A stretch of DNA of 64,000 bases from JAMDEO01 sp963775295 (GTDB taxonomy: Bacteria > Actinomycetota > Thermoleophilia > RBG-16-64-13), in NCBI GenBank assembly GCA_963775295.1, contig CAVZIK010000006.1, positions 930,001-994,000 of the forward strand, in the 5' to 3' direction. A model generated the notes under the pieces. It saw only the letters and a program-made list of their open reading frames with translations, ran no database searches and was not told the origin of the DNA. Positions within the stretch are counted from its first letter, which is position 1. Each line of letters opens with the position of its first letter. Below are positions 41,891 to 49,639 of the stretch, piece by piece. A program made the position numbers and the translations under genes.

Positions 41891-42514
41891 ATGACTTACG
41901 ACGCGCTCATCTTCGACCTCGACGGAACTCTTTGGGATGCTGCGGCCGCCAGCACTCACGGGTGGAACGCGGCTCTCGAGAAACTAGGGGCGACCACCCG
42001 GATCACCGTCGACGACATCCGTTCGGTCTCCGGCACGCCGTTCCGTCAATGCGTCGCCACTCTGCTCCCAGACCTGCATTCAGCCGACCAAGCCGTCATC
42101 GAGCTTATCGAGCAGCACGAGCGCTTCGGTATCGAGGAGGTCGGAGGCGTTCTCTACGAAGGTGTGGCCGAAGGTCTGCGCGCGTTGGCGGGGCACCATC
42201 GGTTGTTTCTCGTCAGTAACTGCCCGGATTGGTACCTCAAGGCCTTCTTCCGCATAACCGGTCTGGAAGGATGTTTTGCAGGCTGGGACTGCCACGGCAT
42301 GTCGGGCTTGAATAAGGCCGACATGCTGCGCGCTTTGTCCCTGGAGCACGGACTCGATCGGGCGGTATACGTCGGAGACACGCAGGGAGACCGTGATTCC
42401 GCAGGGGCGGCCGGGACGGAATTCGCCTTTGTAAGCTATGGCTTCGGCGCGACGGTTTTGCCGGCGCTCTCCTTCTCGAGTTTTTCGGAGCTGGTGCACG
42501 CGCTTCTGGACTGA
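41891..42514 (+). CDS. HAD-family hydrolase (phosphatase-like)
   Basis: 207 residues. Motif I is FDLDGTLWDAAA near the N-terminus, motif II is FLVSNCPDWYL, and motif III/IV lie at LNKADMLRALS and VYVGDTQGDRDSAGAAG. The helical cap between motifs I and II puts it with phosphoglycolate phosphatase-like (subfamily I) enzymes. Substrate is unknown; removal of phosphate from a small sugar or glycolate phosphate is usual. The ATG at 41891 is chosen over upstream in-frame codons, which lie inside the terminator hairpin. No strong ribosome binding site is seen, so it may be leaderless. Confidence 0.9.
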   Translation: MTYDALIFDLDGTLWDAAAASTHGWNAALEKLGATTRITVDDIRSVSGTPFRQCVATLLPDLHSADQAVIELIEQHERFGIEEVGGVLYEGVAEGLRALAGHHRLFLVSNCPDWYLKAFFRITGLEGCFAGWDCHGMSGLNKADMLRALSLEHGLDRAVYVGDTQGDRDSAGAAGTEFAFVSYGFGATVLPALSFSSFSELVHALLD

Positions 42515-42945
42515 TTACCATCGCGCGCCCCTACGACTTCGCCGCCGTCGGCCTTTTCCTGAGCTTGGCACGACGAAGTGTGTCAACCTGTCCAAAGGTG
42601 GAGTTCTCTGGCTTGCCCTTCGCTGGCCCACAGGCTCGTTTCTATGGATAGTGCCGGCTTTGGGCGCGAGGACGTTGTTGGTATGGTGTTCGGCGAGCTT
42701 CAGTCGATCACGCAGCCGACCCCCACGTCTTCAGGCCGCACGCTCATCTGTTGCGGTTGGAACGACCGGACGAACTCAGTCTCCTTGTTATGGAGTTCTT
42801 GAAGAATCGAGGCCAGGCTTCAGTTTGATTAGAAAGCGACTCTGGGAACACTAACGCCGTTCGCGTCTCACACGGGCCGCAGGCCGCACACATGCCCCTT
42901 GCCCGTGGTGGGGGGTAGCGCGCAAACAATTCTCAGGGGGGAGAG
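42515..42945. other. Intergenic region before the substrate-binding protein
   Basis: Nothing coding is supported; short open frames lack family pattern. It ends with a strong ribosome binding site (ggggggagag, 42936-42945) for the gene at 42946. A promoter is expected but no confident one is seen. Confidence 0.35.
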
Positions 42946-44421
42946 ATGAACAAGCGGGGAGAGAAGGTTCTACAACCGCTGGAGATTGTTTCGCGTCGTT
43001 TCTTCAGTCGGCGGGAGTTCCTCAAGATCGCGGGGATCGCCGGCGTCGCAGTGAGCACCGGAGCTGGAATGGGCGGATTGTTGGGGGCCTGTGGAGGAAC
43101 CGGGGAAACCACGACGTCGGCCGGCATAACGACGACCTCGGGCGGCTCCACTACCACGGCTGGGCAGGGTACCACCACTTCGGTGGGGGCCGCGAAAGGC
43201 CGCGAGATCAAGATCGGTTTTGTCACGCCGTTGACCGGCTCGCTGGCCTCGTTCGGCGTGCCCGACAAATACTGCGTCGATAGGGCGACGGCGGCCATCG
43301 GCAGCGGCATCGCGTGTGGGGATGGGCAGATGCACCCCATCACTATTACGGTCATGGACAGCCAGTCGGACTCCAACCGAGCGTCCCAAGTCACCGGCGA
43401 CCTGATCAACAACAATAGAGTGGATATGATCGTTGCAGCGTCAACACCGGATACGGTTGTGCCCGTGGCCGATCAGTGCGAGGCGCTTGTCACGCCTTGC
43501 CTAACCACCGACTGCCCTTGGCAATCGTACGTCGGAAGCCGGACGAACGGCGATCTGACGAAGACCTTCCAGTACACATATCATGTGTTCTGGGGAGCCG
43601 AAGACGTCAGCGCGTCAATGCTCGACGCTTGGGGCGCGCTGAGTACCAACAAGACAATCGGGGTGATGTTCCCCAACGACGCGGACGGGAACGCCTTGCG
43701 GCCGGTCTACATCCCGCAGTTCCAGGAAGCGGGTTTTACAGTGATCGACGGTGGCTCCTTCCAGGACGGCACAGAGGACTTCACCACCCAGATCGCGCTG
43801 TTCAAGAAGGCCGGCGCCGAACTCGGTACAGGGATCTTCATCCCGCCGGACTTCACCAACTTCTGGAAACAGTCGGCTCAGCAGGGGTGGACGCCCAAGG
43901 TTGCGACCTTCACCAAGGCCCTACTATTCCCTCAGTCTGTGGAGGCGCTTGGTACCATCGCTAACGGGTTGAGTACCGAGGTCTGGTGGTCGCCCAACCA
44001 TCCGTTCACGTCGCCCCTCTTGAATCAGAACTGCGCCGATCTGGCAGCGGATTTCGAATCCACCGAGAACCAAGAATGGACGCAGCCGCTGTTGCACTTC
44101 CTAGTCTTCGACTGGGCGATCGACGTGCTCAAGCGCGCCACGAGCATCGACGACAAGGCTGCGATCATGACCGCCGTCAAAGCCACCAACATGAGCACTA
44201 TCGCCGGCAGGATCGACTTTACGGAAGGCGTGCAGCCAGCGGGCCCGCCTTGGAGACTTGGGCCGTGCCATATTGTGGAGAACGTCTATAAATCACCGCT
44301 TGTTCTTGGACAATGGCGGACCGCGACGAAGTATCCGTTTGACCTGACCTTGGTGGACAACGTGACCGACCCAGAGATTCCGGTGACGAGCACACTGCAG
44401 ACGTACAAAGCGGGCGGCTGA
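42946..44421 (+). CDS. Substrate-binding lipoprotein, branched-chain amino-acid/urea type, Tat-exported
   Basis: 491 residues. The N-terminus carries a twin-arginine signal (SRREFLKIAGIAGVAV) and a lipobox (GLLGAC, Cys49), then a Thr/Gly linker (residues 52-80). The rest is a type 1 periplasmic-binding fold: IKIGFVTPLTGSLASFG, an early VTGDLINNNRVDMIVA loop, and IGVMFPNDADGNALR. This is the family of Leu/Ile/Val, urea and aromatic-acid binding proteins of ABC importers. No permease or ATPase gene is adjacent, so it must work with a transporter encoded elsewhere. Tat export implies folding in the cytoplasm. Given the neighbours, the ligand may be an aromatic or cyclic acid; this is inference. 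Confidence 0.92.
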   Translation: MNKRGEKVLQPLEIVSRRFFSRREFLKIAGIAGVAVSTGAGMGGLLGACGGTGETTTSAGITTTSGGSTTTAGQGTTTSVGAAKGREIKIGFVTPLTGSLASFGVPDKYCVDRATAAIGSGIACGDGQMHPITITVMDSQSDSNRASQVTGDLINNNRVDMIVAASTPDTVVPVADQCEALVTPCLTTDCPWQSYVGSRTNGDLTKTFQYTYHVFWGAEDVSASMLDAWGALSTNKTIGVMFPNDADGNALRPVYIPQFQEAGFTVIDGGSFQDGTEDFTTQIALFKKAGAELGTGIFIPPDFTNFWKQSAQQGWTPKVATFTKALLFPQSVEALGTIANGLSTEVWWSPNHPFTSPLLNQNCADLAADFESTENQEWTQPLLHFLVFDWAIDVLKRATSIDDKAAIMTAVKATNMSTIAGRIDFTEGVQPAGPPWRLGPCHIVENVYKSPLVLGQWRTATKYPFDLTLVDNVTDPEIPVTSTLQTYKAGG

Positions 44422-44453
44422 TAACTGTTCTCTCCCTCGTTGGTTGCAAAGAG

Positions 44454-44489
44454 GTGCGGCGGCCCCTGGATCTTCAGAGGCCGCCGCAC
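44454..44489. terminator. Hairpin between convergent genes
   Basis: An 11-bp perfect stem (gtgcggcggcc / ggccgccgcac) with a 14-base loop, followed by tttcac on the plus strand, lies 32 bases after the substrate-binding protein stop. It probably ends that gene and may also serve the convergent gene that stops at 44527. Confidence 0.7.
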
Positions 44490-44526
44490 TTTCACTTGCC
44501 AGCCCATCGCAGCATGATGACGACCG

Positions 44527-45552
44527 TTACTTTGCGAGCCGAACCAGCATGGCCTTGGCATACGCGGCGTGTCCTCGCCCGATCCATCGGATCAGGTGCA
44601 GCCAGATCACCAGCAGCAGTGCTCCTCCTATGACGAGGAAAGGCAATGTCCAGAACTGGAAGAGAAACTCTCTTCCATTTAAATCCATGTAGGTGTGGTC
44701 AACGCCTACCTGGATGAAGGGGATGACGATCATCCATAGAGCAGCCGCGAACCCCGAGACGGCGACCGTGAAGTAAACGATTCCCAAAGGCAGCTGTAGA
44801 ACCATGTATACCATCGCCAGCCATGTGCGGCCGTCCTTCAGCCAGAACCACATCCTCTGCACCAGGCCCACACCTTGGGGCTCCGAACGCGGTCGGCGCG
44901 GCATCCTGGTTCCTAGAAGCACCTCCACCAGACGGCCCTCCAAAAACGAGAGGCCGCGGACCACGCCCAGGAACAAAAGAAGGAACGGAAGTCCGATGAT
45001 CAGGATCAGGAGGCCGCCGCTAAGTGAGAGTCCGGTCACTACAATGGTGAAATAGGCAATACCCGTTCCAAGCGACAGAAGCATGTAGAACAGGCTCTTG
45101 TAGACGCGGGCATCCGCGACGACCCCGAAAAAGCGTCTCCACAGTGTTGGCCGGGTTCTCGCCGGCGCCGACTCCGGGCCGCCTCGAAATCCGTGCGCTG
45201 AAGCGACGCCCGGCTCGGTCCCGAGCCGTGCGTCGGTCTGTTCCAGGTGCCCGCTAACCGCCCCACTAGTCCTGTCCACCCCCAATGTCGACGCCGTTTG
45301 TAGCGCAGCGCCCGTGTCGGGTGAGGCGAGGTACGCCGCCGCCACCTCTTCTGGAGTGCCATAGGCTTCGACGACCGCGGTGAATCTCGCGATCGCGCCC
45401 TCGGCTGAAGCTCCCTCGGCCTGCTCCCGTGCTGCCGACTCGGAGCGAAGATGTTCCTCAGCATCGAAGAGCGCATCCTGGATGAGGGCCGGATCGGCCC
45501 CGGCCAGTGCCGCCTGGAGCTCTCTCAGGTACCTATTGATGTTCTCAGCCAC
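44527..45552 (-). CDS. HAAS-domain membrane protein with two sensor-type repeats
   Basis: About 341 residues. Residues 1-75 form a HAAS-like (DUF1700-type) cytoplasmic domain: INRYLRELQAALAGAD, LFDAEEHLRSES and a YGTPEEVAAAYL helix. A linker leads to two similar membrane blocks, each with paired helices (SLGTGIAYFTIVVTGLSLSGG and LQLPLGIVYFTVAVSGFAAAL) of the putative-sensor (PF13796-like) type. The GTG start at 45552 is preferred because ggaggg precedes it and it overlaps the PadR stop by a few bases; an ATG at 45585 is possible. HAAS proteins typically partner a PadR repressor encoded upstream, as here. The signal sensed is unknown. Confidence 0.8.
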   Translation of the reverse strand: MAENINRYLRELQAALAGADPALIQDALFDAEEHLRSESAAREQAEGASAEGAIARFTAVVEAYGTPEEVAAAYLASPDTGAALQTASTLGVDRTSGAVSGHLEQTDARLGTEPGVASAHGFRGGPESAPARTRPTLWRRFFGVVADARVYKSLFYMLLSLGTGIAYFTIVVTGLSLSGGLLILIIGLPFLLLFLGVVRGLSFLEGRLVEVLLGTRMPRRPRSEPQGVGLVQRMWFWLKDGRTWLAMVYMVLQLPLGIVYFTVAVSGFAAALWMIVIPFIQVGVDHTYMDLNGREFLFQFWTLPFLVIGGALLLVIWLHLIRWIGRGHAAYAKAMLVRLAK

Positions 45553-45949
45553 GTCGTCCCTCCAGAACAGCATTGACGAATTCATGAGTCCGATTCCAAG
45601 TATTTACCCAAAGGTCGATGGCCTCTCGCCCCTCGGCGGTGATGGAGTAGTAACGTCGTGGGGGCCCGGACACCGAAGGTTCCACCTGGCTCATGAGTAG
45701 TCGGCCGGCTTCGAGCGAGCGCAAGACCGGGTAAAGGGTCCCCTGCTTGACTGGAAGTCCTCCGCCATAGCCTTCCAGCTCCTTCGCGATCTGGTACCCG
45801 TACAGCGGCTCGTCCGCGCGCGCCAAAAGGGCTAAAAGGGCGAGTGATACGATGCCCGAGCTCAACTCTTTCTGGAACTTGCGCACGCTGGTGGATATCA
45901 CCTGCGCTTCGTCTCCCCGTTCATCGTTTCCTGTTGGTGTTCCGATCAT
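45545..45949 (-). CDS. PadR-family transcriptional repressor
   Basis: About 134 residues from the ATG at 45949; a GTG at 45991 would add 14. The winged-helix core is clear: LSSGIVSLALLALLARADEP, LYGYQIAKELEGYGGG, LPVKQGTLYPVLRSLEA and the wing SGPPRRYYSITAEGREA. PadR proteins repress nearby membrane or efflux genes. The gene is directly upstream of the HAAS membrane protein and probably co-transcribed. A promoter overlapping a palindrome lies just upstream at 46012-46039, so the protein is likely to repress itself. The DHA2 exporter gene, upstream on the same strand, may be a second target. Confidence 0.9.
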   Translation of the reverse strand: MIGTPTGNDERGDEAQVISTSVRKFQKELSSGIVSLALLALLARADEPLYGYQIAKELEGYGGGLPVKQGTLYPVLRSLEAGRLLMSQVEPSVSGPPRRYYSITAEGREAIDLWVNTWNRTHEFVNAVLEGRRG

Positions 45950-45980
45950 CTGGCCATGCCTTTCAGTCCTGTCCCCGTCC

Positions 45981-45995
45981 CTAATGATCACTTAG
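45981..45995. promoter_or_regulatory. Near-palindrome upstream of padR
   Basis: The sequence ctaatgatcacttag has a central tgatca and outer ctaa/ttag arms. It lies between the predicted promoter and the padR start and could be a second operator. It is a short motif, so chance is possible. Confidence 0.35.
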
Positions 45996-46011
45996 TGGTG
46001 GTATGAATCTC

Positions 46012-46039
46012 AGTATACTATTAAGTTGATAATAGTAAA
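46012..46039 (-). promoter_or_regulatory. Predicted sigma-70-type promoter overlapping an operator-like palindrome
   Basis: On the minus strand TTTACT (46039-46034) and TATACT (46017-46012) are separated by 16 bases, close to a -35/-10 pair. Between and over them lies a perfect 8-bp inverted repeat, tactatta and taatagta with a 6-base spacer (46016-46037). This AT-rich patch contrasts with the GC-rich surroundings and fits PadR self-repression. Confidence 0.55.
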
Positions 46040-46122
46040 GCGTTTACCACCCGTTCGCTACGTCAAGTGTTCGCCCAGGCAACGATGAACCGACACGAGA
46101 AGCCCGGAAGAGGAAGGGAATC

Positions 46123-47757
46123 CTAACCTTCCTGGATCGAGACCTCCTCGGCGATGACAGCCCCACCGATGTCGATGGGCCTTTCGACGGTGTTCTCCTG
46201 CGGTCGCCCGCCGCGGACAAAGATCGCGGCGACAATGGCCCCAAGTAGCAGCGCAGCGCCGGCCACCACGAGGGCGATGTGCATCCCGGAGACGAATGAC
46301 GACTTCAAGGCCAGGGCCAGAGCATCGAACTGGCCGCCGGCCGGGAGGCCGCCTCCGGTCTGTTCCACCCCGTGGCCGGCCTGCTGGAGGATTGTGGCCT
46401 TGAGCGCAGGCGGAAGTCCCATTTGGTTAACGACGCGGTTCAGGTCCCGAGTGAAGATGTGCGTGACAATGGCTCCGAGGAGCGCAATGCCGAACACGCC
46501 GCCGATTTCGCGGCTGGCACTTGTGGTCGCTGAAGCCATGCCTGCCCGCTGGGGCGGCACTGTGCTCATGACGGCAGCGGTCATCGGAGTCATGACCATG
46601 GCCATCCCGAAGCCGGCAAGCGACAGCAACGGCCAGATCGCCCCGTACCCGGTTTCAACCTGTATCCGAGTGAATAGGAAGAGGCTGCTCGCATTGAGAA
46701 CGAGGCCGAGTGTCAGGGGGATTTTCGCTCCAATGAGCCCGACAAGGCGCCCGGCAAGCGGCGCGAAAGCGACGATCATCAGGGTGTTGGGCAGGGACCT
46801 CAGACCGGCCTGCAGCGGCGTATAGCCCTGGACGTTCTGGAAGAAAAGGCTCAGGAAGAAGAACATCCCGAACATGCCGAAGCTCATCACAGCTGCGCAG
46901 AGAGCTCCCGCGGTAAAAGTCGGATTGCGAAAGAACTTAAGCTGCAGCATGGGGCTGGAGCTAGCCCGCTCCACCAAGACGAAGAGCACCATGCCGATCA
47001 CGGTGACGGCGAAGAGAGCTATGGTAGTCGGCGATGTCCAGCCCCAGTTGTTGGCCTCGATCAACGCATAGGTAAGCGCGCCAAGAGCGATGACCGCGAG
47101 TATTTGCCCGGGGATATCGAGCCGACGGCCCTCCGGGCTCTTGGATTCGGGCACTGCGAACCAGCAAACGCCAAGAGCGACAATGCCGATGGGCACGTTG
47201 AGGTAGAAGACACTTTGCCAGCCAAAGCTGTCGACGAGAAGTCCGCCGACCACCGGTCCCATGGCTAGGGCCAGTCCTGAGATGCCGGCCCAAATACCGA
47301 TAGCCTGCGCCCGCTCCCGGGGGTCCAGGAAGGTGTTGGTGAGAATGGACAGCGTGCCCGGCATTAGAAGGGCAGCGCCCAGGCCCTGGACCCCACGCCC
47401 CGCGATGAGAACGCCCAGAGAAGGGGCAAGGGCGGAGAGAAGCGACCCGGCGGTGAAGACCATAAGACCTGCCAGGAAGAACTTCTTACGTCCCATGATG
47501 TCGCCCAACGTGCCGCCGGTAAGCATGAGCGTAGCAAACACCAGGGTGTAGCCGTCTATTATCCACTGAAGACCGGAGATGCCGGAACCAAGATCCTGTG
47601 AGATGCGCGGGAGCGCCACATTGACAACGGTATTGTCCAGCATGGCCATGAACAGGGCGAAGCACATCGCCCCGAGTGTGAGTATCTTGATCTTTCGGTC
47701 AACAGCGAACAATACGGCCCCCAGTCCCTTGGTGCCCCTAGCTGTCTTTGCGCGCAT
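46123..47757 (-). CDS. DHA2-type drug/proton antiporter (EmrB/QacA)
   Basis: 544 residues with about 14 hydrophobic helices. Early motifs are LFMAMLDNTVVNVALPRI (the DHA2 motif D1), then a conserved DGYTLVFATLMLTGGTLGDI with GRKKFF (motif A), and GPVVGGLLVD (motif C of antiporters). The C-terminus ends with a cytoplasmic acidic tail. Such proteins expel drugs, detergents or cell-wall metabolites in exchange for protons. Its ATG lies 20 bases inside the end of the GH15 gene, so the two form an operon. Specificity is unknown; regulation by the PadR downstream is possible. Confidence 0.92.
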   Translation of the reverse strand: MRAKTARGTKGLGAVLFAVDRKIKILTLGAMCFALFMAMLDNTVVNVALPRISQDLGSGISGLQWIIDGYTLVFATLMLTGGTLGDIMGRKKFFLAGLMVFTAGSLLSALAPSLGVLIAGRGVQGLGAALLMPGTLSILTNTFLDPRERAQAIGIWAGISGLALAMGPVVGGLLVDSFGWQSVFYLNVPIGIVALGVCWFAVPESKSPEGRRLDIPGQILAVIALGALTYALIEANNWGWTSPTTIALFAVTVIGMVLFVLVERASSSPMLQLKFFRNPTFTAGALCAAVMSFGMFGMFFFLSLFFQNVQGYTPLQAGLRSLPNTLMIVAFAPLAGRLVGLIGAKIPLTLGLVLNASSLFLFTRIQVETGYGAIWPLLSLAGFGMAMVMTPMTAAVMSTVPPQRAGMASATTSASREIGGVFGIALLGAIVTHIFTRDLNRVVNQMGLPPALKATILQQAGHGVEQTGGGLPAGGQFDALALALKSSFVSGMHIALVVAGAALLLGAIVAAIFVRGGRPQENTVERPIDIGGAVIAEEVSIQEG

Positions 47758-49558
47758 ATTCTACGGCACGACGCCGATGAGCTGGGCCTGTGGCGGAGGA
47801 CAGGTTCAAGGCCGTGTTCACAAGCGAGACGTGCGTGAACGCCTGCGGGAAGTTCCCGAGCAGGGATTTCGTCTGAGGGTCGTACTCCTCGGCCAAGAGG
47901 CCCACGTCGTTACGGATTCTAAGGAGTTGCCGGAAAAGCGTCAAGGCCTCGCGCTTGCGCCCCTGAAGGATAAGGTTGTCCGCCAGCCAGAAAGTGCACG
48001 GCAGGAAAGCCCCTTCGTTCCCAGACAGTCCGTCGACAAACGAGTTGCCCTCGGGGTGGTATCGTCGGACGAAGCCGTCGGTAGACAACCCGCGCTGAAT
48101 GGCGGCAACGGTGCTCACCACTCGGGGGTCCGTAGGGGGGAGAAAGCCCACCAGCGGGATCCTCAGCAGGGCCGCATCGAGCGACTTCGAACCGTAGTAC
48201 CAGGTGAAGGCGCCCAGATCGGGGTCATAGCCTTCCTCGCATACCTCGCGGTGAATCTCCGCCCGCAGCCGTTTCCATTCGCCAACCGGTCCCTTGAGGC
48301 CGAGAACCTCCACCGATCGCACCGCCCTGTCGACTGCCAGCCAGGCCATCACTTTGGAGTGAGTGAACTGGCGCCTGGGCCCGCGTACTTCCCAGATCCC
48401 CTCGTCGGGTTCCTTCCAGCGCTCCCCCAAAGCACGCATGAGGTGTCTTTGCAGGCCCCAGGCCGTGGGGTTCGGAGGGACGCCGGACCGGGCCGCCAGA
48501 TACATCGAGTCCATCACTTCCCCGTAGACGTCCAGTTGCGACTGGGTGGCAGCCTGATTGCCGACTCGCACCGGTCTCGATCCCTCAAACCCTGCCAGCC
48601 AAGGCAACTCGAATTCGGTGAGTCGCGTCTCCCCCGCGGGGCCGTACATGATCTGCATGAGCTCGGGCTGACCCGCGATGGCTCGCAGCAGCCAGTCACG
48701 CCAGGAACGCGCTTCCGCGAGGTAGCCGTTTAACATCAAGGCGTAGAGGCTGAAGGTGGCATCGCGCAGCCAACAGAAACGGTAATCCCAGTTGCGTACG
48801 CCGCCCATGCTCTCGGGAAGCGACGTCGTGGGGGCGGCGATTATGCCGCCGGTGGGGTGATAGGTCAAGGCCTTGAGGACGATGAGCGACCGGACGACCG
48901 GCTCCCTCCATTCTCCGGCAACGCGGCACGTGCGGGACCATCCCGTCCACCAACGCTCCGCCCGTTCCAAGAAGTCGATGGCGTCTATTCTGGGTGGTCT
49001 GCGCACGTGGGAGGGGTGCCAGCAGAGCGCGAACGGAATGCGCTCCCCCTCGCGGACCGGGAAGTCTGCTTGGTGAGTTAGCTCGCGGGGGACGACCTCC
49101 ACCTCGTGATCAAGCCGCAACGCGTCCGGACCGGCGGTGAACTCGATTCCATTCCCCACCCTGTGGACCCAAGGGACACGCACCCCATAATCGAAGCGGA
49201 CTGCCAACTCCATCCTCATGGGGACGCATCCTTTGACCCCCTCGACTACCCGGACGATGCGCGGGGACCGCTCCTCGGGTGGCATGAAATCGATGACACG
49301 GGCCGTGCCGCTCTCGGTCGAGAATTCGGTCTCGAGGACGAGAGTCTCACCGCGATACCTTCGCGCGACGCTCTTGATGCCGCCGGCCGGGGCGATGCTC
49401 CAGTGGCCGTTCTCGTGGTTTCCCAGGAGAGCCGCGAAACAAGCAGGGGAGTCGAAACGGGGTGCGCAGAACCAGTCGATCGAGCCATTGCGGTTCACCA
49501 GAGCAGTGGTGTTGGTGTCGCCGATCAGAGCGTAGTCTTCGATGCGCCTTGTCCGCAT
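47738..49558 (-). CDS. Glycoside hydrolase family 15 (glucoamylase/trehalase-like)
   Basis: 606 residues, the usual length of prokaryotic cytoplasmic GH15 enzymes. It starts IEDYALIGDTNTTALVNRNG, then GSIDWFCAPRFDSPACFAAL, and has the (alpha/alpha)6 barrel features NWDYRFCWLRDATF, SQLDVYGEVMDS, GIWEVRGPRRQFTHSKVMAWLA and a C-terminal AEEYDPQTKSLLGNFPQAFTH that contains the general base. No signal peptide is present, so it acts inside the cell. Members hydrolyse trehalose, maltooligosaccharides or isomaltose-type bonds; the exact substrate needs phylogeny. The ATG at 49558 has cggag-like sequence (ggagggctct) upstream. It is translationally coupled to a DHA2 exporter. Confidence 0.93.
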   Translation of the reverse strand: MRTRRIEDYALIGDTNTTALVNRNGSIDWFCAPRFDSPACFAALLGNHENGHWSIAPAGGIKSVARRYRGETLVLETEFSTESGTARVIDFMPPEERSPRIVRVVEGVKGCVPMRMELAVRFDYGVRVPWVHRVGNGIEFTAGPDALRLDHEVEVVPRELTHQADFPVREGERIPFALCWHPSHVRRPPRIDAIDFLERAERWWTGWSRTCRVAGEWREPVVRSLIVLKALTYHPTGGIIAAPTTSLPESMGGVRNWDYRFCWLRDATFSLYALMLNGYLAEARSWRDWLLRAIAGQPELMQIMYGPAGETRLTEFELPWLAGFEGSRPVRVGNQAATQSQLDVYGEVMDSMYLAARSGVPPNPTAWGLQRHLMRALGERWKEPDEGIWEVRGPRRQFTHSKVMAWLAVDRAVRSVEVLGLKGPVGEWKRLRAEIHREVCEEGYDPDLGAFTWYYGSKSLDAALLRIPLVGFLPPTDPRVVSTVAAIQRGLSTDGFVRRYHPEGNSFVDGLSGNEGAFLPCTFWLADNLILQGRKREALTLFRQLLRIRNDVGLLAEEYDPQTKSLLGNFPQAFTHVSLVNTALNLSSATGPAHRRRAVEYARKDS

Positions 49559-49639
49559 TAGAGCCCTCCATGCCGGGAAATCTCAAGTGCCTCTACGCGG
49601 TACTTCCCCCTGGCATCGTTCATCATGCGGGCACCGGGC

